Assembly (NCBI GenBank): GCA_016795485.1
Contig: JAEUHM010000058.1
Location: 154,184 to 218,183, forward strand
DNA: 64,000 nucleotides
From: Verrucomicrobiaceae bacterium
GTDB taxonomy: Bacteria > Verrucomicrobiota > Verrucomicrobiia > Verrucomicrobiales > Verrucomicrobiaceae
Direction of reading: 5' to 3'
This document shows, piece after piece, positions 34,962 through 46,000 of this stretch (positions are counted from its first letter, which is position 1; the number at the start of each line of letters is the position of its first letter). Below the pieces are notes generated by a model. It had not been told where the DNA came from, did not search any database, and saw only the letters and a program-made list of their open reading frames with translations. Both the position numbers and the translations under genes were made by a program.

Positions 34962-35609
34962 GTGGCATCATCTCGCTCCAGTTCTGCATTTGTTTCACTC
35001 TTCATGGCCTTGTGTGGCCTAGGGGGCTGGCTTTTGCTTGGAAGAGGATGCACGGATGTTGAGTCTGAGCCACACGGGGCGGGATCAGTTGAGACTTCAA
35101 CCGGTCCAGCGTTACCTGAAGGCCAGTCAGTTACTTCAACTGCAGTTCCAAATGCTGCCGAGGTGTCTAAACCTGCTGACGCCGTACAGGAACGGGTTTT
35201 GCCGCCATCGACTTCGCCCCAATCAAACGGCGTGGGCACTACGGCCCTTCAGGTGGCTTTTAGCGCTGGTGAGTTGACGGTCTTGAAGCGAGAGGATTTA
35301 CCCGATGTGGAGGTGAGACCGATGAGGGCCGTGGAAGGGATGACGGGTCTTTATTACCGAGTGCTGAGCACGGATGGATCGGTGGTGTTTGAAAACATCG
35401 TCGCTGATCCCCGAGTTCTATACTGGGACACGCTGTCTAATGAAGGTCGGCTGGCCGGTGGTCGCTTGGATAATGCTGACCAACCGGTGCAGATTCGGCT
35501 GCCGTTCAACGCAAAGGGGCGGCTCGAGGTCTATCTAGTGTCTCGAATCGGCTGGTCCAGGCAAGACTTGAAGAAAGAGGCTCGTCTGGTCGGTGTTTTC
35601 CGTTTATAA
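34962..35609 (+). CDS. Small exported protein of unknown function
   Basis: The frame starts with GTG at 34962 (MASSRSSSAFVSLFMALCGL...); an ATG at 35004 is the alternative. A hydrophobic segment (VSLFMALCGLGGWLLLG) followed by RGC suggests a signal peptide or a membrane anchor; the cysteine is not in a good lipobox. A Ser/Pro/Thr-rich linker of about 70 residues leads to a compact C-terminal domain of about 110 residues (VRPMRAVEGMTGLYYRVLST ... GRLEVYLVSRIGWSR) that is probably beta-rich. It ends 9 nt before the M64/Ig protein, so the two are likely co-transcribed. No family is recognised. Confidence 0.7.
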   Translation: MASSRSSSAFVSLFMALCGLGGWLLLGRGCTDVESEPHGAGSVETSTGPALPEGQSVTSTAVPNAAEVSKPADAVQERVLPPSTSPQSNGVGTTALQVAFSAGELTVLKREDLPDVEVRPMRAVEGMTGLYYRVLSTDGSVVFENIVADPRVLYWDTLSNEGRLAGGRLDNADQPVQIRLPFNAKGRLEVYLVSRIGWSRQDLKKEARLVGVFRL

Positions 35610-35618
35610 GTCTTCAAG

Positions 35619-38600
35619 ATGCGTTGGTTTCCATTGATCCTCACGCTGCTCTGCTTTTTTGCCGGGCGGTCGTCTTATGGTCAGACGCTAATCACGTATC
35701 AGGAGACGGGTGGACGATCACAGCGAATCAACTTGGTGGTGGTTGCCGAGGCTTACACATCTGCGGAACTAAGTTCAGGCAAGTTCGTGAACGATATGAA
35801 CAGCCTCATCGATTACATGTTCACGATCGAGCCCTACAAGAGCTATAAACCGTTTTTCAACGTTTATGGCTTGTCTGTTGCTTCTCCGCAGTCGGGCGCT
35901 GATGATCCAAACAAAAGCATCACAAGGGACACTTATTTTGATGCTCGCTTTTACCCCGCGCCTCTTGAGCGATTACTGGTGGTGAATACGAGCAAAGTGT
36001 TCACAGCCGTCAATACACTGGTGCCAGAGCACGATATCGTCATGGTGGTGGTGAATGACTCAACCTATGGCGGATCCGGCGGTAGCCTAGCAGTTACGTC
36101 GACCAATGCAGCGGCTCCTGATATTGCGATTCATGAAATAGGCCATAGTTTCGGTTTGCTTGCAGATGAGTACGACTATGCAGGCAGTTCTTCCCGGGAG
36201 GCGGCCAACGCTACCCAAGAAACGAACCGAACGCTCATTCGCTGGAAGCACTGGATCAACAGCAGCACTCCAGTGCCAACGGAGGAAACCTCGACTTACG
36301 GTAATGGCTTGGTGGGGCTGTTTGAAGGGGCGGCGTATCAAACCACTGGGTGGTATCGTCCCACCCTGTCTTCGGCCATGAAGTCCCTCGGTGAACCGTT
36401 CTATGCTGTGAATGAAGAAGCGCTCGTATTGCAGATGTACAATCGGGTTGGCACGATCATGGCGACAACGCCCTCAAGTGCTTCACCCGTGGCGATTTCT
36501 GTGCCTGGACAGATAACCTCCTTTCAAGCTTCTGGGCCGAACCCAACGGCTGGGGTTGGTGCATTAGATGTCACATGGAGATTGGACGGCGTGGTGATCT
36601 CTGGAGCCAACGGGCGCACTTATCAGCTAGATCCTGAAGTGGCAGGCAATGGTCCACATACTCTTCAGATCGAAATCAGTGACCCGACATCCAAGGTGAG
36701 AAATGACCCTTTGAACCTGCTCACTGAGACACGCACTTGGAACATCACGATCAGCAATCAGGGTCCTAAAGCCCCGTCAGGACTCGTGGCGACAGCCCTG
36801 CCGAACGGACATGTGAAACTCAATTGGGTCGATGAGAGCCCCGATGAGTCAGGTTTTGTGATCGAACGGAGAATCGGCGCGGGTGCGTATGTGGAGGCTG
36901 GACGAGTGGGCGTGGATTTGACCGAGTTTATCGATACTGAGACCACGTTGGGCAAGACGACGAGTTATACGGTGCGCGGATTAGCTAGTGGGCCGTACGG
37001 CAATCTCGGCAAGGCGAGCGAAAAGGCGACGGTTATCCCTCAAGTTGCACCGAAAGTGCTGACTGACCCAGACTCTCTCAATATTCTCGAAGGTGGAACG
37101 GCGACCTTTTTCGTTGATGCTTCTGGTACCCAGATTGGATATCAGTGGCGCAAGAACGATGTTGATATCGCTGGTGCAACCTCTGCCAGTTACAAAATCA
37201 CTGGGGTGAAGGTCACTCATGCGGGTAGCTATGATTGTGTGGTAAGGAACCTCGTCGGTACGGCAACCTCTGCGGACGCCATCTTGGTGGTTGATACGGT
37301 GCCGAAGATCACTCAACAGCCGAACAGTCAGACGGTGCTGGAAGATCAGCCGACAGTCTTCAAGGTCAGTGTGACTGGCTCTGGCATCATCTCCTACCAG
37401 TGGCGACATCAAGGCAATAACCTTCCTGGCGAGAACGGACCTCAATTGACGCTTCTCGCCGCGAGACCTGAGGATGCTGGCAGTTATGATTGTGTCCTAC
37501 AGAACGCGTTTGGAACTGTCACATCAGCAGTGGCAACCCTCAAGGTGCTATCTCCACCTAGCATAAAAAGTCAGCCGGTATCCCAAACGGTGACTCGCGG
37601 AATTGGGGCTACGTTTAGCATTGTTGCTACGGGTGCCTCGCCGCTAGCTTATCAGTGGCGCCGGGGTGGTGCGACGATTCCTGGTGCGACAAAGTCGAAT
37701 CTGACGATTGCATCCGTGAAAGACTCTGATGAGGCTGAGTATGATTGCGTTGTAACGAATGGTTTTAGTAGTGTAGTCAGTAACGCAGCTACTCTTGTGT
37801 TAGACGGCGGATCTGCTAAGCAGACAGATTACCGACTCGCGGGGGATGCTGCCGGCACTGGAAAATGGCAATGGGCTCAGCGACTGGGAGATTTGGGGAC
37901 TGACGACGAGGCGTCTGCCGTAACCTTTGCCAACGGCCAACTAATTGTTGGTGGTTTTGGTTTGGCTCCTGGAAGCGTGTCTGGTTCTGTGGCTGCTCGT
38001 TGGTTGGCAGGATTCAATCCGGCCACTGGCACGCGTGTATGGACAGGGCTTCCAGGTCCAGGTAGAGGCGTGTCCAGTCTGACCCCTATGCCGGGCGGTG
38101 CGGTTTTGTACGGAGGGCTTGATCCTCTGAGCGGACTTCATTTTGATTCGTCCAGTGGCACCACGGTGAATTGGTCTCGTAGTCTGGCGTTTGGCTCCGA
38201 GACTGCATTGTTCGTTTCACCTGGGCCTGCAGGGGGAACGTTCTTGGGAAGCATCACTCCGATCGCGACCGCAGCCACAAGTTCGTTACGCCTTGTCGAT
38301 TCGTCTGGAGCGAGCTTATGGACCCGGACGATTCAGTCGATCTATCGGGGATTTGCGACCGTCAGGGAGAGCAAGATCAACGATGTTTTAGGTCTTCAAT
38401 CAGGGGCGGCGATCGTATGCGGTGAGGTCAGTGGACCATTTCACGGGTCGATTGGCGAGACGATGGCTCTAACTTTCGCAAATGCACCGGGAAACCCACC
38501 GACTGTCGTCGATGTATCAGGGCAGGTGAATGCTGGATTCGTAGCTATCTACGACACTTCGGGTAATACGCAGTGGGTCAAAACAGGGGAGCTTGGTTAC

Positions 38601-40505
38601 ACAGATGTTGAGTTGGACGGTGATCACATGTGGCTTGCAGGTAAGGGCGAATGTATTTTATCTCGCCGAGCGGTGATTGATGGTGCGGAAGTGTTTCGGG
38701 CAAGCCTGGGCACGACAGAGATCGTGTCGCTTGATGTTTGCCCTAACGGAGATGTGGCTCTCTTGGCTCGCGCATCATCTGCTGGACAAACGTTAGGAAG
38801 TTACCAATCAACCAAGCCTTGTCTTTTGGCTGCTCGCGTGTCCCGCGCAGGGCGGGTGCGCTGGGTGTTGCCTGTCTTTGGGTCGTTTTCTGAACAAGCA
38901 TCTGCCAAGGGGCGAATAACAGCTGCTGATGATGGAACTCTCTATATTGCGTCGACATTCGGACAAGAAGTGGCTCCACTTGCGACCGAGTTCGTCGGAT
39001 TGAAGCCGTTTGCGATGACTGGACAGAAGGAGGACGGGTTTTTCGCTGCCATAAGTGAAGGCCTCCGCTTTACTGAGATGCCACAGCCGCAAATGGTTGA
39101 TGCTGGACAGCCGATCTCACTCCGCGCTCGGACCAACACTACGTCGGGTGTGAAGTTTCAGTGGTTCAGGGATGGCAGAGCGGTGTCTGGTGCAACAGCA
39201 GCTGATTTCAACGTGCCTTTAGCTGCACTGGTGCACGGTGGAACATATTCCTGCAAAGCAACCAAAGGTTCTACGGTCGTTGAGTCAGCAAAAGTTGCGG
39301 TGAATGTGATGGACCTCACGCCAAGAACTTTTAAGGCCCCGTTGGGTAAAGCGTTGGATCTTCCAATTGGAGTGTCAGGTCCTGGTTTGAGTTTTACGTG
39401 GTGGCGACCAGGTGTTCGAGTGTTCAATGTGAACGGGTTTGCTAACTCAACGACGCGAACCTTGAGGATTAATGCTATGTGGCCAACCTTTGCGGACACC
39501 TTTGTATGTCGGGTGAAGTCGCTTTTGGGTGCACGAGATATTCCGATAACGTCCGAGGTGTTGGTGGCGTCAGTTATTACTTCTCCGGGGACTGTATCTT
39601 CAATCGTAAGTGGTGAAGTTGATTTCATCGTCTCGGCCACCGATGCGGCAAGCTTCAAGATTTCCAATTTGCCGCTGGGCCTCAAGTACGATGCAAAAAC
39701 CGGACGGATCTATGGAGTTCCGAATGTCGCTGGAGATCGGATCGTCACCGTTACGGTCACCAACGCGGCAGGCATAAGCAGCAGGAGTTTTACCCTCGAG
39801 GTCGATGATCTTCCTCCCCACGCAAAGGGCGGTCACTATGGTGTGTTATCTGGCAAAAAATCATGGCTTGCGGGGCTCGATGGTTCCATTCAACTGGATG
39901 TTAGTGCTACCGGTGCTGTTACAGGGCATTTCCGGTCCGTTCTAGGGCGCATCGTATTGGCCGGGCGAGTGGCGGCAAACGCAACGAATGCAACGTGGAC
40001 TTATCGTTTCCGCAAGGCGCGCACAGGTCTGCCTGCGATTGTCGTGGAGGCCAGTTCAGCGGATTCGACAAGTCAATTGTTTGTTGGAAGGGTCTTTGAA
40101 GAGCCAACACCGGGTGATGCATCGCCTTTGGGTGGCCACCGCGTCATTTGGAGTAGCAATAGCCCTGCGATTGCTGCTGACGGCACCTACACAGGCATCA
40201 CCAACACGGTTACAGGGATGACAGGCACTCCACCAGTCGGGGCGGGCACCTTCAAGACAGTTATTACGGGCAAGACAGGCAGTTGCTCGTGGTCGGGCCG
40301 ATTGCCGGACGGGGTTGGCTTATCTGGGACCACTGGCTTGTCGCCAACATCGACGTTTGACGTCTGGCAACTGCTCTACTCTGGCCAAGGACGCATTGGG
40401 GGCACTCTGAGCGTTACATCACCGCAGATTTCTGGCACGCTGTTGCTAAACAAAAACACAGTCTGGTCAGACGCGCCAACATCAGTGACCGCAGCCAAAC
40501 CGTAG
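35619..40505 (+). CDS. Secreted M64-type metallopeptidase with FN3, Ig-like and He_PIG domains (1628 aa)
   Basis: A signal peptide (MRWFPLILTLLCFFAGRSSY) ends near residue 21. Residues 30-280 form an IgA-peptidase M64-like catalytic domain: INLVVVAEAYT, then IHEIGHSFGLLADEYDY with zinc ligands H172 and H176, and the D183-E184 pair typical of M64. Next come an inserted beta domain, a fibronectin type III domain (about 383-470), three Ig-like domains with Y-x-C-x-V endings (SYDCVVRN, SYDCVLQN, EYDCVVTN), a region of beta-propeller-like repeats, two more Ig-like domains, a putative-Ig (He_PIG) domain with GLKYDAKTGRIYGVP, and a final glycine-rich beta module. The product is likely surface-bound or released and acts on extracellular protein. 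The C-terminal module is related to that of the 2012-aa protein. Confidence 0.88.
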   Translation: MRWFPLILTLLCFFAGRSSYGQTLITYQETGGRSQRINLVVVAEAYTSAELSSGKFVNDMNSLIDYMFTIEPYKSYKPFFNVYGLSVASPQSGADDPNKSITRDTYFDARFYPAPLERLLVVNTSKVFTAVNTLVPEHDIVMVVVNDSTYGGSGGSLAVTSTNAAAPDIAIHEIGHSFGLLADEYDYAGSSSREAANATQETNRTLIRWKHWINSSTPVPTEETSTYGNGLVGLFEGAAYQTTGWYRPTLSSAMKSLGEPFYAVNEEALVLQMYNRVGTIMATTPSSASPVAISVPGQITSFQASGPNPTAGVGALDVTWRLDGVVISGANGRTYQLDPEVAGNGPHTLQIEISDPTSKVRNDPLNLLTETRTWNITISNQGPKAPSGLVATALPNGHVKLNWVDESPDESGFVIERRIGAGAYVEAGRVGVDLTEFIDTETTLGKTTSYTVRGLASGPYGNLGKASEKATVIPQVAPKVLTDPDSLNILEGGTATFFVDASGTQIGYQWRKNDVDIAGATSASYKITGVKVTHAGSYDCVVRNLVGTATSADAILVVDTVPKITQQPNSQTVLEDQPTVFKVSVTGSGIISYQWRHQGNNLPGENGPQLTLLAARPEDAGSYDCVLQNAFGTVTSAVATLKVLSPPSIKSQPVSQTVTRGIGATFSIVATGASPLAYQWRRGGATIPGATKSNLTIASVKDSDEAEYDCVVTNGFSSVVSNAATLVLDGGSAKQTDYRLAGDAAGTGKWQWAQRLGDLGTDDEASAVTFANGQLIVGGFGLAPGSVSGSVAARWLAGFNPATGTRVWTGLPGPGRGVSSLTPMPGGAVLYGGLDPLSGLHFDSSSGTTVNWSRSLAFGSETALFVSPGPAGGTFLGSITPIATAATSSLRLVDSSGASLWTRTIQSIYRGFATVRESKINDVLGLQSGAAIVCGEVSGPFHGSIGETMALTFANAPGNPPTVVDVSGQVNAGFVAIYDTSGNTQWVKTGELGYTDVELDGDHMWLAGKGECILSRRAVIDGAEVFRASLGTTEIVSLDVCPNGDVALLARASSAGQTLGSYQSTKPCLLAARVSRAGRVRWVLPVFGSFSEQASAKGRITAADDGTLYIASTFGQEVAPLATEFVGLKPFAMTGQKEDGFFAAISEGLRFTEMPQPQMVDAGQPISLRARTNTTSGVKFQWFRDGRAVSGATAADFNVPLAALVHGGTYSCKATKGSTVVESAKVAVNVMDLTPRTFKAPLGKALDLPIGVSGPGLSFTWWRPGVRVFNVNGFANSTTRTLRINAMWPTFADTFVCRVKSLLGARDIPITSEVLVASVITSPGTVSSIVSGEVDFIVSATDAASFKISNLPLGLKYDAKTGRIYGVPNVAGDRIVTVTVTNAAGISSRSFTLEVDDLPPHAKGGHYGVLSGKKSWLAGLDGSIQLDVSATGAVTGHFRSVLGRIVLAGRVAANATNATWTYRFRKARTGLPAIVVEASSADSTSQLFVGRVFEEPTPGDASPLGGHRVIWSSNSPAIAADGTYTGITNTVTGMTGTPPVGAGTFKTVITGKTGSCSWSGRLPDGVGLSGTTGLSPTSTFDVWQLLYSGQGRIGGTLSVTSPQISGTLLLNKNTVWSDAPTSVTAAKP

Positions 40506-40617
40506 CATTTGGATTCGTTTTCAAGGGTTCAACGAGCTCCATTAAATGAGTGGCGGGAAAATTGGAATCTTGTGCTGTGGTCTTGCATCCGGTCCAAGGT
40601 TCTCCTAGCCTTGAAAT

Positions 40618-41580
40618 ATGGTTGCTCGATTTCTTTTCGCTTCGTTTCTGGTGGGTGTTGCATACGCCCAGCCTGCCAAATTGGTGCTGATTGCAGGAAA
40701 ACCTTCACATCCGCCGAGGATGCATGAGTTTAAGGCGGGGACGATGCTTTTGGAGAAGTGTTTAAAGCAAGGAGCCCCGGATTTGATCGTTGATCGCCAC
40801 GAGATGGGCTGGGTCAAGGATGAAGCTACCTTTAACGACGCAACGGCGGTGGTGATCTATGCGGATGGTCGTGGTGGGCATCCCGCCGTCCAGGAAGGAC
40901 ATTTAGAACTGCTCCGTGGCCTAGTTGCAAAAGGCGTTGGATTTGGCTGCATGCATTATGGTGTCGAAGTCGAGCCCGCTCAGGCAGGGAAGGAGTTTCA
41001 GGCGTGGATTGGTGGTCACTATGAGAATGCGTTTTCCTGCAATCCGATTTGGGAACCTGAGTTCAAAACATTCCCTGAGCACCCAACGACGCGTGGAGTG
41101 AAGCCATTCAGAGTGAACGATGAGTGGTATTTCCAGATGCGTTTCCGCCCTGCATTTAAGGACGGCATCTTGCCAGCGGTAGACGGGGCAGAGAAGTTCA
41201 CGCCGCTCCTCGTAGCAGCTCCTTCTGACGCTACTCGAGATGGACCGTACGTTTACCCAAAAGGTCCCTACCCACACATCCAAGCGGAAAAAGGTCAACC
41301 GGAGGCCATGATGTGGGCAGTAGAGCGCGCAGATGGTGGACGCGGGTTTGGCTTCACGGGAGGCCACTTTCACGACAACTGGGGCAACGATGAGTTCCGG
41401 AAGCTTGTCTTGAACACCTTGCTGTGGGTCTCAAAGGCCGAGGTTCCTGCGGATGGTGTTTTGAGCAAGTTGGAAGCTGGGGATTTGGATGCGAACCTGG
41501 ACGTCAAACCGTTGCCCAAGAAAAAGAAAACGGTCCACTCTGGGGGTGGTTTGATCCAAAGATACGCATCTTTGCGTTAG
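40618..41580 (+). CDS. ThuA-domain protein, exported
   Basis: A short signal peptide (MVARFLFASFLVGVAYAQ) precedes a ThuA/trehalose-utilisation-like domain with a class I glutamine amidotransferase-like fold: AKLVLIAGKPSHPPRMHEF at the start, then a VVIYADGRGGHP strand, GVGFGCMHYGVEVE and GHYENAFSC. The later EWYFQMRF and GFGFTGGHFHDNWGNDEFR are typical of the family in Verrucomicrobia and Planctomycetes, where many secreted copies occur with sugar-degradation genes. The C-terminus is Lys-rich (KPLPKKKKTVHS). The biochemical role of this family is not well established. It starts 112 nt after the giant M64 protein, and the LutB-like gene begins 12 nt after its stop. Confidence 0.88.
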   Translation: MVARFLFASFLVGVAYAQPAKLVLIAGKPSHPPRMHEFKAGTMLLEKCLKQGAPDLIVDRHEMGWVKDEATFNDATAVVIYADGRGGHPAVQEGHLELLRGLVAKGVGFGCMHYGVEVEPAQAGKEFQAWIGGHYENAFSCNPIWEPEFKTFPEHPTTRGVKPFRVNDEWYFQMRFRPAFKDGILPAVDGAEKFTPLLVAAPSDATRDGPYVYPKGPYPHIQAEKGQPEAMMWAVERADGGRGFGFTGGHFHDNWGNDEFRKLVLNTLLWVSKAEVPADGVLSKLEAGDLDANLDVKPLPKKKKTVHSGGGLIQRYASLR

Positions 41581-41592
41581 AAAATAGAGTCA

Positions 41593-42990
41593 ATGAGACT
41601 ACCAAGCCCCCAAGCGATTGATCGTTTCTCATCTGGAGTGGATGCGTCTGTGAGGGCGTCTGTCTACGAAGGAACTCGCGTTCCCACCGAGTGGCGGCGA
41701 GAGATACTGGCCCGTGACTATGAGCAGCCAGATGTGCTCCGCAAATTGGCCGCTCAGGTCAAGCAGCACACGATGGATCACCTGGAGGACTATTTGGTCA
41801 AGGCTGAGCAAGCTCTACTGGCCAATGGAGCAGAAGTTTATTTCGCTGAGACAGTTGATCGCGCGAAAAGCATGGCCCTTGAGGTGCTTCAGCGTGAGAA
41901 TGCAAAAACGGTGGTGAAGTCCAAGTCGATGCTGACGGAGGAACTCCACCTGAACTCCTTTCTAGCTCAACACGGCATCGAATGTGTCGAGACTGACCTG
42001 GGAGAGTATGTGATACAGATTGATGACGATGTCCCCAGCCACATCATCAAGCCAATCGTGCACAAAAACAGGCGCGACATCGCCAAGAGCTTTGAACGCG
42101 AGGGGTTGGGCGCCTACAACGACGATCCAGAGACCATCACCCGACGAGCGAGAGTTCACTTACGGAAAAGCTTTTTGCGCGCTGACTGTGGAATGACCGG
42201 AGCCAACTTCGTTTCAGCGGAAAGCGGCCGCATTGTGCTGGTGACTAACGAAGGGAATGCGCGGTGGTGCACCACGGCTCCACGATTGCACATTGTCATG
42301 GTGGGAATCGAGAAGTTGGTGCCGAGAGACAAAGATCTCGGCTTGTTTTTGAACCTGCTGGCGCGCTCGGCAGTCGGGCAGCAGTTGACGGTCTACACCC
42401 AGTTTGTGAATGGGCCTCGTAGCATTGGGAAGGATGGTCCAGACAAGATGGTGGTCATTTTTGTCGACAATGGACGCAGTGAGGTTCTTGGCAGTGATTA
42501 TCGGGAGATACTGCGGTGCATCCGCTGTGGTGCGTGCCAAAATGTCTGCCCGGTGTATCGCCAGGCGACTGGACATGCTTACCGAGCGACCTATCAGGGG
42601 CCCATCGGGGCGGTGCTTAGCCCATTGCTGGGTGCCAATGATTTTGAGCAACTGGCCGATTTGCCAAAAGCCTCCAGCCTTTGTGGCGCGTGCAATGAGG
42701 TGTGCCCGGTGGATATTCCTATTCCCAATCTTCTGCTGCGATTGAGGGATCGAGCGTTTCGGGAAGGGGCAGGCATGGCAAAGAAAGGGACACCTCCTAT
42801 GGCTCCGTGGGCGTGGCTGGCCACTCACCCCGGTGCATGGCGCTCAGCCTTGACGATGGCGAATGCGGTTCCTATGAAAGCAGCCCCGGTTCCTGCGATG
42901 CACCGATGGCTTGGGACGCGTGAACTTCCAGCAATGAAAGGCGGAGCCTTTCGGAGGTGGTGGCGAAAACACCAGAAGGCTGATTCGTGA
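41593..42990 (+). CDS. lutB: LutB/LldF-type iron-sulfur protein
   Basis: The 465-aa protein has the LutB layout: an N-terminal LUD-domain region (AEQALLANGAEVYFAETVDR, then TEELHLNSFLAQHGIECVETDLGEYV), and two 4Fe-4S cluster motifs near the C-terminus, IRCGACQNVCPVYRQ and SLCGACNEVCPVDIPIPN. LutB with LutA and LutC forms an L-lactate oxidising complex on the inner face of the membrane. Neither LutA (CCG-domain protein) nor LutC is adjacent: a ThuA protein lies 12 nt upstream and a giant metzincin downstream. The cluster ligands are all present, so the protein is probably active, with partners encoded elsewhere. Confidence 0.9.
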   Translation: MRLPSPQAIDRFSSGVDASVRASVYEGTRVPTEWRREILARDYEQPDVLRKLAAQVKQHTMDHLEDYLVKAEQALLANGAEVYFAETVDRAKSMALEVLQRENAKTVVKSKSMLTEELHLNSFLAQHGIECVETDLGEYVIQIDDDVPSHIIKPIVHKNRRDIAKSFEREGLGAYNDDPETITRRARVHLRKSFLRADCGMTGANFVSAESGRIVLVTNEGNARWCTTAPRLHIVMVGIEKLVPRDKDLGLFLNLLARSAVGQQLTVYTQFVNGPRSIGKDGPDKMVVIFVDNGRSEVLGSDYREILRCIRCGACQNVCPVYRQATGHAYRATYQGPIGAVLSPLLGANDFEQLADLPKASSLCGACNEVCPVDIPIPNLLLRLRDRAFREGAGMAKKGTPPMAPWAWLATHPGAWRSALTMANAVPMKAAPVPAMHRWLGTRELPAMKGGAFRRWWRKHQKADS

Positions 42991-43033
42991 GGTGGAGAAG
43001 GCTGGGATTTTGAAGAAATAGTAGCATAGTATC

Positions 43034-43052
43034 CATAAATACTGTAATGTGG
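43034..43052 (+). promoter_or_regulatory. AT-rich promoter-like element before the 2012-aa metzincin gene
   Basis: A 19-base AT-rich block matches 15 of 19 positions of the block at 57536-57554 upstream of the carboxypeptidase gene. It contains TGTAAT, close to a -10 box, and ends only 4 nt before the GTG start, so the leader would be very short or absent if it is used. Confidence 0.35.
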
Positions 43053-43056
43053 GGCT

Positions 43057-46000
43057 GTGCGCACCCTTCGGACCTCCTGGCTGATCCTTTCGATCATCTC
43101 GTTCATTGGCTGGATGCTTCTGCATCGGGCCGGGGACAACTGTGCACCGACCAATAACGTTCACCCGATTGAAATCGGACGGGCCGCGCTGGCAAATCCG
43201 TATTCAGACCACCGTTCAGTATCTACGCTGAAACAGGTGAGCGATGGGCCACAAGCATTACCTTCAAACACATCGAGTGATGAGAGATTAGAGGTACTTC
43301 GTGAGTTTCGCGCGTGGGTCAGGAGCTACGCACTTGCTAATCCAAGTCAGAAGGCCCTTTTGGTGCAAAAAGGAGCTGAAATCGCGACACGGCGCTCGAA
43401 GGTCATGTCACAGTTGATGCGGAGCGATCCAGAGATGGCGCTTCGTGAGGCCCTGGCTGAATCGAGTCGTCGTGTGCTACCGGAGGAGGTTCTTAATGTG
43501 CTGGAGAAGCCATTTTCAGCTAGGGGAGACCTAGCAGTACGTGCTGCCGTCCCAAGAAGAGGAACGAAAATGAGTCAGCCAGGTCTGAGCAGAGAACTGA
43601 GTATCAATGGAAAGGTCTGGCAGGCCTACGTGTATGGACGTCGGTTGAATGACAACACCGTCTACGACACAGCAGTTTCCGGAATCACCCTTGGAAAAGA
43701 CGCAGCGGTCCATGCAGACGTGGTGCAGGTGATTGATCCCAATGAGATCCCTGTCGACGCCAAAGTGGAGCCACCAGTGCGCCTTCAGAGCGAGCATTCA
43801 GTCGGGGAAGTCCAGCGAGTAGTGCGGTCCGGCGAGAGATACATTCCGGTCTGTTGTGCGCAGCATGCTCAACAAGTTGCTGACACGGTGCGAGGCATCG
43901 AGCGTGGAGCCACTCCCTTCCTAGAGGCAGCCGGTGGAAATGCTAACACAGATACAGCGCCCAACTTTACTGCTTCGGCCCACACACAAGGTGCCAAAAG
44001 CGTGCTAGTGATCATATCTGACTATTCGGATAAGACAGGTGTGCCAGTTGACGAGGATTCAGGTTCTGCCATGAACAGTTCATTTCTGACCAATCGGCTG
44101 AATACGCAAGTGGGACCCTTTATCAATGCGGTGTCTTATGGTGCGACGACGATTGGAAGCATTACGGTGACACCGTTGATTCGAGTATCCGGAACCCTCG
44201 CCAGCTACGCTAAAAATAACAACCCTTTGGGATTGAAGTCCGCCGCCACGACGGCAGCCACGAACGCGGGCTATAATCCTAACAACTATGATCGAGTTAT
44301 CTTAGTGTTTGCCGATACTCTTGGAATCAGTGGAAACCAGTGGGAGTGGGCCGGCTTGGCAGACTTGGGCGGTAAGTTCATTTGGAACAATGGTTGGTTT
44401 ACTCTGGGCACCGTAGCTCATGAGATGCTGCATACCTATGGAGTTCGACATGCCAATCTGTGGCTGCCTCCGGCAGGATCTACCAACCCTGTAGACCTTG
44501 CTGGCGATTCGATTGAGTACGGCGACAGCTTTGACGTGATGGGGGAGGGGCCATACAATGCCACCACCATGCCAGATCACCCGAATCCATGGTTTCTCAG
44601 GAGGCTTGGCTGGCTCCCTGCCTCTGCAGTGCAGTCAATCACGACCTCTGGCTCCTATCGTTTGTATCGCTACGACCACACCAGTGCATCATCTGCCAAT
44701 GCCCTGTCTCTCTACATGGACCGCGATGGAACCAGGCAGTATTGGCTTGGCTACCGGCGAAAGTATCTGGGGCATGAAAGCCATGCGGCCGCTGGACAGG
44801 GTGCAACGTTAGTCTGGGGCTACCAGAACAACACCTCCAGCGATCTCATTGATCCTTCTCCGTTGACTGATCAACTTGACTCACCCATCGGAGTTGGGTC
44901 AACGTTCAATGACGTGGCCGCGGGAGTATCGGTGCAGGTGACGGGCCAAGGCGGCTCTGCACCTAACGAGTATCTAGATGTGCAAGTCACGTATCAACCG
45001 CGTATTGTGCCCCACTTGACGGCGGTGACTGTGGATGAAAAGGCTGGCTCTGTAGCGCTTGCAGTTCAACGCCGTAGTAGTAGCGCAGGCGCTGTGTCAG
45101 TTGAGTATTCAACGCAGACGGGAACTGCTGGAGGCTCAGACTTTACTGCCACAGCTGGGACATTATCATGGGCGGCAGGTGACGTGAGCACCAAGACCAT
45201 CACCGTTCCCATCTCCGCAGACTCCTCCGCCGAAGGCACCGAGTCCTTCACGGTGCGATTGCTCAATCCATCAGGATGCGTGCTTTCACACGGCAACTTG
45301 ATTACCGTCAAGATTGCCGATCCAGGTCAGCAGGATTCGCTCTACACCCATGACGAGCTGTTAGGCACCGTCTACGATGCGCTTGTGCAGCCTGACGGCA
45401 AAGCAGTGGTGGTGGGACAGTTTAGCGCGTATGGCCCAGTGTTTTCGTCCGGCATTGTGCGACTGTTAGAGGATGGGACTGTCGATCCCTCATTTGAACA
45501 GGGCGAGGGTGCTAATGCCTTGCCTGTGGCATGTGTGACTCGACAACCTGACGGTAAACTTCTCATTGGTGGGAAGTTCACGCGAATACGTGGAGCCACC
45601 CGCAACTACATCGCAAGACTCAACGCGGACGGAAGCCTTGATACAAGCTTTGATGCCGGGACCGGGCCTAACGTGCCGGGTGCGGCCTATTCAGGCATCA
45701 ACTGCATTACATTACAACCAGACGGGAAGATTCTGGTGGGAGGTGAGTTCACAACATGGAGCGGTTCGACCCGCAAGTGTTTGGTTAGGCTCAACTCGAA
45801 TGGAACCCTGGACAGTTCATTTCCAAACCTTTCCTCTCTCGTTGAAGTCTTTAGCTCAGCCAATGGCGTGAGAAGCATCGCCATCTGCCCATCTGCCACA
45901 GCTCCCCATTTCTCCATTCTCGTTGGAGGTGCGTTGCGAGTTACGCCTGCAAATCCAGGAACCAAAAGCGGAGTGATCCGTCTCAATCCAGATGGCAGCA

